Assembly (NCBI GenBank): GCA_021799915.1
Contig: JAJYZN010000175.1
Coordinates: 1-5,458, forward strand
DNA length: 5,458 bases
Direction: 5' to 3'
Origin: Actinomycetes bacterium
GTDB taxonomy: Bacteria; Actinomycetota; Acidimicrobiia; Acidimicrobiales; RAAP-2
The position numbers were made by a program, and so were the translations under genes. This document shows, in pieces, positions 1-5,458 of this stretch. The notes under the pieces were generated by a model that searched no databases, was not told the DNA's origin, and saw only the letters and a program-made list of their open reading frames with translations. Position 1 is the stretch's first letter, and each line of letters opens with the position of its first letter.

Positions 1-3000
1 CCCATCGAACCATAGAACTTCGCCGCCCCGAAGCTGAAGATCCCTCCGTCGGAGGCCACCTCCCAGTAGCCGTTGCCTGTCGGGGTCGCGGCCATGCCGA
101 CGATGGGCGCATTGAGGGGGGTGGTGACCGCTGATTGATACGCGAACCGGTCGTACGAGCTGGTCCCGGTCCCAGCGGGATCGGCCGGCGTGACAACCCG
201 AACGTCGACGGTTCCCGAGCCCGCAGGACTGACCGCAGTGATGGTCGACGAGGAGTCGACGTGGAAGCTCGCTGCCGGTGATGTCCCGAAGTACACCGCG
301 GTCGCCCCTGTCAAGTGGTAGCCGGTGATGGTCACGGCCTGCCCCCCCTGCGGAGCCCCGAACGATGGCTGCACTCCGCTCACGCTCGATGAGATCGGGG
401 CGTACTCGAACGCATTGAACAGCCCGACTTGGTCACAGAGGTACGGAGATGGGGTCTTGAGCGCGCTGACGAACCCGCTCTCGCCCGGAGGCATGAGCTG
501 CTCCCCGAACGGGACAGGTGCCATGTCCATGTCCAGGTAGTACGTGCTGCGGTTCTGCGAGGCCGAGGTCCCGCAGACTGCCTTGACTGTGACTGTGGCA
601 GCCTGCGCGACCGGTGTCATGCTCCCACTCCATGTCACGTTCTGCGTGGGCACCCAACCCCAGTCTGTGATGTCGGTCGTATTGAACCCCGAGGCTGTGT
701 GACCGAGCTGGTGACCGGTCCCCGAGAGAATTGCGATCGCGTCGTTCAGGCTCTCGACCAGGATCTGGGGCTCGTGACCGCCAAAGTATGTCCCGCCGTA
801 ACAGATGCTTGTGCACGGGTCGATGCCGTGCTCGTTGAGCTTGTCTAGCGCGTGATAGGTCACGTTGTAGCTGCTCATATCTGTGAGACCCACATAGGTA
901 CCAAGCCCGAGTGTCGCCTCGTTCAGGTTCACAGAGCCGACGTACTGCTCCCCTGCGTTCAGGCCGCCTCCGAAGACGTTCCGGTCGAGTGCGTGCATGA
1001 AGTTGACGAAGATGGACATGGCAGGGCTCCCGATCGTCGGCGGGTTGCCTGACGGCATGGTCTGTGTCCACGCTTCGAGCGTGTTCATCGCCGCCGCGAG
1101 GTCGGGGTGCGACGCCGCTGTGACCAGCGGCGAGTGCTGGTCCACCAGTCGCTGGTACGCGCTCTCGAGGTACGGGATGAAGAACGGCGCAGCCACGCGG
1201 GTTGTGCTTCCGTCGATCGTCCCGACCGAATGCTGGATTGTCGCAAGGTAGCCGATGGTGATGTGGGTGCTCGCGCTCAGCATCTCGCTGATGGGCTCAG
1301 ACCGGTAGATGGGTCCCCACTGGCCCGGACCCGTTGTCTGCTCGTACATCCCAGGCGCTGGTTTCGTGTTCCAGTTGTCCAAGTACCCCTGCCCCGGGTT
1401 GATGCTGTGCGGCATCTTTGTGAACGGGATGTAGGCGTTCCACTGCTGGCTCCCTGTCCCCAAGTGGGGCAAGCTGGCATTCACGCTCGTGGAGAACGGT
1501 GAGGGTGTCGCCGGGATCAATCCGGTGGTGAAGTAAGCAATATTGCCCTGACGGTCGGCGTACATGAAATTGTGCGCGGTCACGATCAGGCTCATCGAGT
1601 GGGTGAACTGCGACAAATTCGTGTCACCGCCGAGCTCGGAGAACCCTTCGAGGGTCCGGTACTCCTTCATCCACGGCGTGAAACCCTTGGAGTAGGCGAT
1701 ACCCGCACTGGGGTCGGTGGAAAAGATCGGCCCGTCCACCGTCCGGTAGACGGTGTAGCTCTCGGAGGTCTGCGTGTACGGAGTAGTTGTCTTGTCCAGA
1801 ACTGAGATGGACTCGGCGACTGCCTGAACGGGAACCCACTTGCCGTCGAAGAAGTATGTCGTAGGGATTGTATGTGTGTACTTCACCTGCTCGACGAAGA
1901 TGTCGGACGTTGTGAGACCTTCAGACGTCGTGGTCCAAGAGATGTTGGAATTGTGGCCGATGAGCACGAACGGCTCGCCGGCGACCGCCATTCCCGACGC
2001 GTCGTAACTTGGGCCATGCAAGTAGAGCTCGTAGTCGATGCTCGGCGTCCCAAGGCCTTCTTGCGGCGCTCCCCACAGCAGGGCGTGGTGATCAGCGGAG
2101 CGCCAGGGCGCGACGGCAATCGCGTTCGAACCGCCGTGAGCAAGGACGTCCAATGTCACGCCGCGCTGGAGCAGAAGGTTTTCATCCTTCTGTAGCGCCT
2201 GTGTGGCAGCCAACACGCTGTTGGCGGGCAGTGTGAGGTCGCGTGCAACCGCACTCTGCTTCCCAGCGAGCGGCGCGGTGGCAGCTGAGGACTTCGCACC
2301 ATTCACCACGGTGTCGTACGGCGAGCCACTGGGTGCCTCCACGCACTGGTCGGGCTTCGACTGGAGAGGATTGGTGAGAAGCGGGCCGTCGGGACACGTT
2401 GCCGGCACGGTGGTCGGGGCACTGGGGTCTGTGATCCAGCGTGAGTCGTTGAAGACCGCCATCGCTGTCGCCTGGGGATCGGGTACTCCCTTCTTGGTGA
2501 AGTACGCTGTGAGGTAGTCGAGGAGCGAGAGGTTCTGCAGCTCGTATCCCCCCCCTGTACCAAACGCCCGGGTGAGGTAGACCCCGATAGCCATCGAGTC
2601 TTCGGGGGTCCACGCCGAAGGCCTGTAAGGAACAGGGGGTGTCACTGTGGGGTGCATCTCAACCCCCAATGCCCAGAACTGAATGGGCACCATCGCCAAC
2701 TCGCTCGCCGTACTGGAGTACGCCTCGGCCTCGAAGGCGTTGATGCCGTCGGCATAGGCGGCAAGTGCCGCCCGGTCCGAGGCTGTGAGATCGTTGTACT
2801 GCTGCTGGTACTCCGCTGTCGTGTAGTAGAACATCCGCTGAGCTTCGTCGGTTGCGAGCTCGGTCTTGCCGAAGAGCTTGGAGAGATCTCCCAATACGGC
2901 CGCCCGGGTGAGCTCGAGCTGGAACATCCGATCTTGGGCCTGCGCCCAGCCATCGCCGAACCACATCCCGGCCGTGGTTGTCGAGTAGATATGGGGCACC

Positions 3001-3263
3001 CCTTGTGTGTCTCGATAAATGGTGGCCGATTCTGTGCCGCTGCCCACGGTCACCGCTCCCGAACCGGGCGGGCTGGGAACCACGGCATGCTGGCTCGAAG
3101 CGCTCGGCGACGTGCCGCCTGCCGCCCCCGAGGTAGCGGCAGAAGCGAGAGTGGCAGCCGCTGCCGGGGAGGAGACCGCTGCAGCCACCGTTGCCAAGGC
3201 CATCGAAACGGCCACCAGGGCACCGTACCAACCGGCACACCATCTGGATCGAGATCTCTGCAC
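1..3263 (-). CDS. Secreted penicillin-acylase-family Ntn hydrolase with C-terminal IPT/TIG domain and repeat (3' end beyond window)
   Basis: The frame is open for 1,087 codons from GTG at 3263 to the window edge, with no stop. The start is chosen because AGGAG lies 7 nt upstream and a signal peptide follows at once (basic QRSRSR, then a hydrophobic stretch at residues 14-30, Ala-rich cleavage region near 33-43). Alpha-chain motifs are [11 protein letters not shown] (83-93) and QDRMFQ (110-115). The self-cleavage site is Gly378/Ser379 in GGSNAIAV, and Ser379 would become the N-terminal nucleophile. Beta-chain motifs are GHN..ISW (436-443), YADRQGNI (568-575), [11 protein letters not shown] (622-632, with Asn630 the likely oxyanion residue), [10 protein letters not shown] (Arg654) and PPGESG (925-930). 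Family members hydrolyse amides such as beta-lactam side chains, acyl-homoserine lactones or lipopeptide acyl chains; the substrate here cannot be assigned. An IPT/TIG domain spans about 956-1042, followed by a Gly-rich repeat from 1049. The protein is exported and probably processed outside the membrane. Family assignment is very secure. Confidence 0.95.
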   Translation of the reverse strand, partial: MQRSRSRWCAGWYGALVAVSMALATVAAAVSSPAAAATLASAATSGAAGGTSPSASSQHAVVPSPPGSGAVTVGSGTESATIYRDTQGVPHIYSTTTAGMWFGDGWAQAQDRMFQLELTRAAVLGDLSKLFGKTELATDEAQRMFYYTTAEYQQQYNDLTASDRAALAAYADGINAFEAEAYSSTASELAMVPIQFWALGVEMHPTVTPPVPYRPSAWTPEDSMAIGVYLTRAFGTGGGYELQNLSLLDYLTAYFTKKGVPDPQATAMAVFNDSRWITDPSAPTTVPATCPDGPLLTNPLQSKPDQCVEAPSGSPYDTVVNGAKSSAATAPLAGKQSAVARDLTLPANSVLAATQALQKDENLLLQRGVTLDVLAHGGSNAIAVAPWRSADHHALLWGAPQEGLGTPSIDYELYLHGPSYDASGMAVAGEPFVLIGHNSNISWTTTSEGLTTSDIFVEQVKYTHTIPTTYFFDGKWVPVQAVAESISVLDKTTTPYTQTSESYTVYRTVDGPIFSTDPSAGIAYSKGFTPWMKEYRTLEGFSELGGDTNLSQFTHSMSLIVTAHNFMYADRQGNIAYFTTGLIPATPSPFSTSVNASLPHLGTGSQQWNAYIPFTKMPHSINPGQGYLDNWNTKPAPGMYEQTTGPGQWGPIYRSEPISEMLSASTHITIGYLATIQHSVGTIDGSTTRVAAPFFIPYLESAYQRLVDQHSPLVTAASHPDLAAAMNTLEAWTQTMPSGNPPTIGSPAMSIFVNFMHALDRNVFGGGLNAGEQYVGSVNLNEATLGLGTYVGLTDMSSYNVTYHALDKLNEHGIDPCTSICYGGTYFGGHEPQILVESLNDAIAILSGTGHQLGHTASGFNTTDITDWGWVPTQNVTWSGSMTPVAQAATVTVKAVCGTSASQNRSTYYLDMDMAPVPFGEQLMPPGESGFVSALKTPSPYLCDQVGLFNAFEYAPISSSVSGVQPSFGAPQGGQAVTITGYHLTGATAVYFGTSPAASFHVDSSSTITAVSPAGSGTVDVRVVTPADPAGTGTSSYDRFAYQSAVTTPLNAPIVGMAATPTGNGYWEVASDGGIFSFGAAKFYGSM
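3..119 (-). other. First visible unit of a C-terminal Gly/Trp/Phe-rich repeat domain
   Basis: Residues 1049-1087 run from [19 protein letters not shown] through [12 protein letters not shown] to FYGSMG at the window edge. I recognise this unit of about 40 residues as one that normally occurs in tandem in exported proteins of Acidimicrobiia-like actinobacteria; its function is not known to me. Only one copy is visible, so tandem repetition is a prediction about the sequence left of the window. Propeller-like blade folding or surface binding would be guesses. Confidence 0.6.
138..398 (-). other. IPT/TIG (Ig-like) domain region of the acylase
   Basis: Residues about 956-1042 read [19 protein letters not shown], then [18 protein letters not shown] and [19 protein letters not shown]. 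This is the usual IPT/TIG pattern: P.I..v.P..Gp..GG..VTI.G..l..a..V.FG, later I.a.sPag.GtVdV.V. Such Ig-like domains in secreted bacterial proteins often serve as spacers or binding modules. It follows the end of the acylase beta chain directly, so it is an appended module and not part of the catalytic fold. Confidence 0.88.
2127..2132 (-). other. Predicted autocatalytic alpha/beta cleavage site (Gly378-Ser379) of the acylase precursor
   Basis: These two codons encode Gly378 and Ser379 within [12 protein letters not shown]. In penicillin acylases the precursor cuts itself before a Ser in a G-S-N context, and that Ser becomes the N-terminal nucleophile of the beta chain. The E. coli enzyme's beta chain starts SNMW, which matches Ser-Asn here. 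The exact bond is inferred from family knowledge. Confidence 0.85.
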
Positions 3264-3270
3264 CGCGTCG

Positions 3271-3278
3271 CTCCTTTT
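3271..3278 (-). promoter_or_regulatory. Ribosome binding site that fixes the acylase start
   Basis: On the minus strand AAAAGGAG precedes the GTG at 3263-3261 with 7 nt between AGGAG and the start codon. This is a near-ideal Shine-Dalgarno. It favours 3263 over the in-frame GTG codons further upstream (3335 and 3353), which lack a following signal peptide at the right distance. Confidence 0.85.
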
Positions 3279-3303
3279 GCTCTTGGATCGCAGGACCTGG
3301 TTG

Positions 3304-3331
3304 TCTCTAGGCCCTCGGCCAGCTATGTCAC
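3304..3331 (-). promoter_or_regulatory. Possible promoter for the acylase gene
   Basis: On the minus strand GTGACA (3331-3326) resembles a -35 hexamer (5 of 6 to TTGACA). TAGAGA (3309-3304) follows after 16 nt as a poor -10. This would place the transcript start about 35 nt before the GTG. The match is weak and was found by eye in GC-rich DNA, so it is only a candidate. Confidence 0.22.
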
Positions 3332-3400
3332 GCACACAAAATTCTACGATCACTTCAGGGCGAGGTCTACTGTGAGAATCCCGAAATCCGCCGCAGGAGT

Positions 3401-3416
3401 TTGTGATAGATCACAA
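3401..3416. promoter_or_regulatory. 16-bp inverted repeat, candidate operator between the divergent genes
   Basis: TTGTGATAGATCACAA consists of two perfect 7-bp arms (TTGTGAT / ATCACAA) around a 2-nt centre. It sits 22 bp before the regulator GTG and about 140 bp upstream of the acylase start. The half-site TGTGA/TCACA is that of CRP-type sites, but the gap is 4 nt instead of the usual 6, so the binding protein is uncertain. A further TGTGA half-site occurs at 3371-3375. It could serve autoregulation by the adjacent PucR-type protein or binding of another dimeric repressor or activator. Confidence 0.5.
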
Positions 3417-3426
3417 CGCTTCGGCA

Positions 3427-3432
3427 TAGGCT
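3427..3432 (+). promoter_or_regulatory. Possible -10 element for the regulator (leaderless start suggested)
   Basis: TAGGCT fits the loose actinobacterial TANNNT -10 pattern and ends 6 nt before the GTG at 3439, so transcription could begin at or next to the start codon. The only -35-like hexamer, TTGTGA (3401-3406), is 20 nt away and lies inside the inverted repeat. There is no good Shine-Dalgarno before 3439, which is compatible with a leaderless mRNA. Weak evidence. Confidence 0.22.
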
Positions 3433-3438
3433 TCGCCT

Positions 3439-4878
3439 GTGCCCTCCGACGAACGGCGACTGTCAGGAGCTTCTCCCGCGCTGGTGCCGATGGAAGCCTT
3501 GTCGGCCCGGGTCGCTCCTCGAGTCCCCGAGTTGGCGCGCCAGATGGTGGCGAAGCTCAGTGCAGACGTACCGTTCTACGCACACCTGCCTCAAGAGCAG
3601 CTCGACGGGGACATCTATCAGGTGTGCCGGTACAACATCACGCTCTTCTTGAAGATGTTGGGCGGCGCCAGCATCGACGATCTCGAGCCTGATCTCGACG
3701 TGCTGCGGACCAGCACCGCATACCGAGCCGAGGAAGGCGTCCCGCTCGAAGCCCTTCTCCGTGCCTACCACGTCGGCCTTTCGATGATGTGGGACTACTT
3801 CCGACTCGAGTCGGCCACTCAGGACCAAGGGAGCCTGATCGACGTGGCAACGCTCGCCATGGAGTACATGGAGCACGTGACGTCTCTCGTGTCCCATACC
3901 TATCTCGAGGAGTACGAGATCATCTCCAACGCGCAGCGCGATGCCCGGCGCTCGCTCACCGATGCGCTCTTGTCGGGGGAGACGACCACGAACATCGCGA
4001 GCCTGTTCGCACGAGCTGGTATCCCGATGAGCGGTGATTTTCTGGTGCTGTCCCTGGAGATAGGACCGTCCGAGGACGAAGGGCTGCCCGATGTCGAGAA
4101 CAGGGTCGCGGCGAGGCGGAAGATACGACGCCTGACGCGCAGGCTTGAACGCACATTCGGTCGGAACCTCCTGGCAGTGCTCGATCCATCGGGTGGCACC
4201 GTGCTCGTGCCGGTCACGGCCGCGGAATTCCGCTCGTTGGGAGCTCGGATCTCTACACTCATCACCGGCATCGACCGCTCAATGCACATTCCAGTGGTCG
4301 CCGGGTACGCATGGAACCCTGGGCTCGAAGGCGTGGCGCGGAGCGGATCGGAAGCCAGAGGGGTAATGGCCTTGGCTTGCCGCATGAACCTTCCGCCGGG
4401 CGCATATCGACGTGACGACCTTCTCTTCGAGTACGCCGTCACCCGGGATCAGGGCAGCGTGGACGCGTTGGCGGCGCTGCTCGAACCTCTGTCGCGAGGG
4501 GCGACCGATCTCATCGGCACCCTGAGCGCGTACCTAGAGCGGGACGCCGACCGCCAAGAGACGGCGGCACATCTCCATATCCACCCGAACACGCTGGACT
4601 ACCGCCTGCGGCGGATCCGAGCCAGCACGGGGTTCGACGTCAATTCAGCGGGTGGCGCGACCGTCCTGAGAGCCGCCCTCGTCGCCCACCGTGTCGGTGA
4701 GGAGCGGGGAGAGAGGCGAGGGGTCGGTGAGGGGGGAGGTTTGCCGGACCGTGCACCGGACCGTGCGCCGGACCGTGCACCGGACCGTCCGCCGGAGGCC
4801 GCTCAAGGCAGTCAGCAGGACAGAGGCCGCGCCCAGGTCACCATTCGCCCCATCCTTTCGGCACGACGCTCCCGGTGA
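3439..4878 (+). CDS. PucR/CdaR-family transcriptional regulator with RsbRD-like N-terminal domain
   Basis: A cytoplasmic DNA-binding regulator of 479 residues. Residues about 25-165 form a helical domain resembling the RsbRD N-terminal (RsbT co-antagonist) family, with EEGVPLEALLRAYHVG around 98-113. About 197-335 is the GGDEF-like middle domain typical of PucR proteins, with VAGYAWNPGLEGVARSGSEA from 287 and DDLLFEY at 326-332. About 355-412 is the PucR helix-turn-helix: LSAYLERDADRQETAAHL, then HIHPNTLDYRLRRI (380-393). The normal fold ends near 415. The remaining roughly 60 residues are Arg/Gly/Asp/Pro-rich, including PDRA repeats at 436-451. An in-frame TAG at 3427 makes GTG 3439 the most upstream start; GTG 3484 and ATG 3490 are alternatives, with AGGAG at 3465-3469 slightly far from both. 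Family members control catabolic or stress genes; the ligand is unknown. It is divergent from the acylase and is its most obvious candidate regulator. Confidence 0.93.
   Translation: MPSDERRLSGASPALVPMEALSARVAPRVPELARQMVAKLSADVPFYAHLPQEQLDGDIYQVCRYNITLFLKMLGGASIDDLEPDLDVLRTSTAYRAEEGVPLEALLRAYHVGLSMMWDYFRLESATQDQGSLIDVATLAMEYMEHVTSLVSHTYLEEYEIISNAQRDARRSLTDALLSGETTTNIASLFARAGIPMSGDFLVLSLEIGPSEDEGLPDVENRVAARRKIRRLTRRLERTFGRNLLAVLDPSGGTVLVPVTAAEFRSLGARISTLITGIDRSMHIPVVAGYAWNPGLEGVARSGSEARGVMALACRMNLPPGAYRRDDLLFEYAVTRDQGSVDALAALLEPLSRGATDLIGTLSAYLERDADRQETAAHLHIHPNTLDYRLRRIRASTGFDVNSAGGATVLRAALVAHRVGEERGERRGVGEGGGLPDRAPDRAPDRAPDRPPEAAQGSQQDRGRAQVTIRPILSARRSR
4744..4795 (+). repeat. Four 12-bp tandem repeats in the regulator's 3' end
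   Basis: Copies are CCGGACCGTGCA (4744-4755), CCGGACCGTGCG (4756-4767), CCGGACCGTGCA (4768-4779) and CCGGACCGTCCG (4780-4791), then a partial CCGG. The period is a multiple of three, so the frame is kept and the protein gains Pro-Asp-Arg-Ala units (residues 436-451). The last copy contains CGGAC-C-GTCCG, a short inverted repeat. The copies differ by only one or two bases, which suggests recent slippage. Confidence 0.9.
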
Positions 4879-5458
4879 TGGTGCGGGGATCGACCGGACC
4901 ACGGCTGTCGGATGCGGCGTAGACGGCAAAGCAGAGCTGGAGCACCTTGATCGCTTCTGCGGGTGACATCGCCGCGGGGGTCCCGTTGATCAGCGCCTCG
5001 ACGAAATGGGCCGAGGACCGGGTGAAGCCGTGGCCCCAGTCGGCGTCGACGTCCGTGAATTCGGTCGTGGTGATGTTGTGGTCCTTGCCTCGGTAGAGCA
5101 CCACTGGGGGCAGGTCGAGCATCTCCCCGGTGGCACGGGTCACCCAGAGCAGGCCTTCGTCGCCTTGGATCTCGAAGAACTCGTCGGCTCCGTAGTACCG
5201 GGAGCTCATGTACATCTTGGGCGCGTACTGCACCTCCATCGTCCCGAGCAGGTTGGGGTCCTCATACTCGAAGATCGCTGCACATGGCTCGAAGAACAGG
5301 TCCCGGCGACGCACCACTGCCTGAACCGAGACGATGTCCTGGTCAAACAGCCACAGCGCCATCGCGTACTTGTGCACCATGTCGTCGAAGAGGTGGCCCC
5401 CTGGGCTCCGCTTGTCGAGTCGCCAGCCATAGCCTTCCGGTCGCAAGTTCGTCTGGAA
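4838..5458 (-). CDS. Gfo/Idh/MocA-family oxidoreductase, C-terminal part (5' end beyond window)
   Basis: The frame enters from the right edge without a start and ends at TGA (4840-4838), giving 206 visible residues. An internal TTG at 5446 is not a credible start because the frame continues upstream to the edge (FQTNL...). The family uses NAD(P) to oxidise or reduce sugars, inositols and related polyols. The nucleotide-binding N-terminal half (Rossmann fold, EKP motif) lies outside the window; what is seen is the substrate-binding alpha/beta domain. GGHLFDDMVHKYAMALWLF (visible residues 20-38) corresponds to the family's G-G...D-x-x-x-H-x-x-D region, with Asp25 and His29 present and the final Asp replaced by Ala32. 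DADWGHGFTRSSAHFVEAL and SPAEAIKVLQLCFAVYAAS are typical of the C-terminal helices. It is convergent with the regulator and overlaps it by 41 bp. The substrate cannot be named. Confidence 0.9.
   Translation of the reverse strand, partial: FQTNLRPEGYGWRLDKRSPGGHLFDDMVHKYAMALWLFDQDIVSVQAVVRRRDLFFEPCAAIFEYEDPNLLGTMEVQYAPKMYMSSRYYGADEFFEIQGDEGLLWVTRATGEMLDLPPVVLYRGKDHNITTTEFTDVDADWGHGFTRSSAHFVEALINGTPAAMSPAEAIKVLQLCFAVYAASDSRGPVDPRTITGSVVPKGWGEW

Larger units (their letters stand above)
3264..3438. other. Divergent intergenic region (acylase / PucR-type regulator)
   Basis: These 175 bp separate two divergent starts. They hold the acylase ribosome binding site, the 16-bp inverted repeat and the weak promoter-like hexamers described separately. 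An A/T-rich patch (ACAAAATTCTACGAT, 3336-3350) stands out from the GC-rich surroundings, as expected for a promoter zone. No small gene or RNA structure is evident. Confidence 0.8.

Noticed and set aside
433..1071. Minus-strand open frame of 212 codons
   Set aside because: It is out of frame with the acylase beta chain, rich in Arg and His, and shows no motif. The true frame through the same bases gives recognisable acylase sequence.
3211..3263. Twin-arginine or lipoprotein signal on the acylase
   Set aside because: There is no consecutive Arg pair (RSRSR only), and Cys9 lacks a lipobox in front of it. An ordinary Sec signal peptide fits better.
3401..3416. Standard CRP site or transcription terminator
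   Set aside because: The gap between half-sites is 4 nt and not 6, and there is no GC-rich stem with a following T-run. It is reported only as a candidate operator.
2652..3692. Plus-strand open frame of 346 codons
   Set aside because: It lies antisense to the acylase alpha chain and then out of frame with the regulator. Its translation is Arg/Gly/Ser-rich without domain motifs, while the opposing frames match known families throughout.
4744..4795. CRISPR array or recombination site
   Set aside because: The 12-bp units are contiguous with no spacers, keep the reading frame and encode a simple PDRA peptide repeat.
4872..4902. Bidirectional terminator between the convergent genes
   Set aside because: CCGGT...ACCGG offers only 5-bp arms with a long loop and no T-run on either strand, and it lies inside the oxidoreductase coding region.
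4838..5446. TTG at 5446 as start of the oxidoreductase
   Set aside because: The frame continues upstream to the window edge and the N-terminal Rossmann domain expected for this family is missing, so the gene is cut by the window and does not begin here.

Overview
The window is high-GC DNA with GTG starts and three genes. It looks actinobacterial. A repeat unit of the type [10 protein letters not shown]...FSFG...FYGSMG at the end of the largest gene recalls repeats I associate with Acidimicrobiia and related uncultured actinobacteria. That placement is inference from memory and has not been searched.

Layout. (1) Positions 3263 down to 1, minus strand: one uninterrupted reading frame of 1,087 codons that runs off the left edge. 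I translated it codon by codon and found no stop. It encodes a secreted penicillin-acylase-family Ntn hydrolase precursor: signal peptide, alpha chain, catalytic Gly-Ser junction, beta chain, then an IPT/TIG Ig-like domain and the first copy of a Gly/Trp/Phe-rich repeat. Because both ends are not in the window, simple ORF callers can miss it and show only antisense or out-of-frame shadows there. (2) Positions 3264-3438: a 175-bp divergent intergenic region with a clear Shine-Dalgarno for the acylase, a 16-bp inverted repeat and weak promoter-like hexamers. (3) Positions 3439-4878, plus strand: a PucR/CdaR-type transcriptional regulator with an RsbRD-like N-terminal domain, a GGDEF-like middle and a C-terminal PucR helix-turn-helix. 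It ends in a low-complexity tail encoded by four 12-bp tandem repeats. (4) Positions 5458 down to 4838, minus strand: the C-terminal part of a Gfo/Idh/MocA-family oxidoreductase. It converges on the regulator and overlaps it by 41 bp.

How they may work together. The regulator and acylase are divergent and share one short control region, so the regulator may control the acylase, itself, or both; this is inference. The oxidoreductase is convergent and has no evident link to the others. I see no RNA genes, mobile elements, CRISPR arrays or attachment sites. Nothing here amounts to a clearly new system. The points most worth a second look are the unusual domain architecture of the acylase, the palindrome between the divergent genes, and the repeat-built regulator tail that overlaps the convergent gene.
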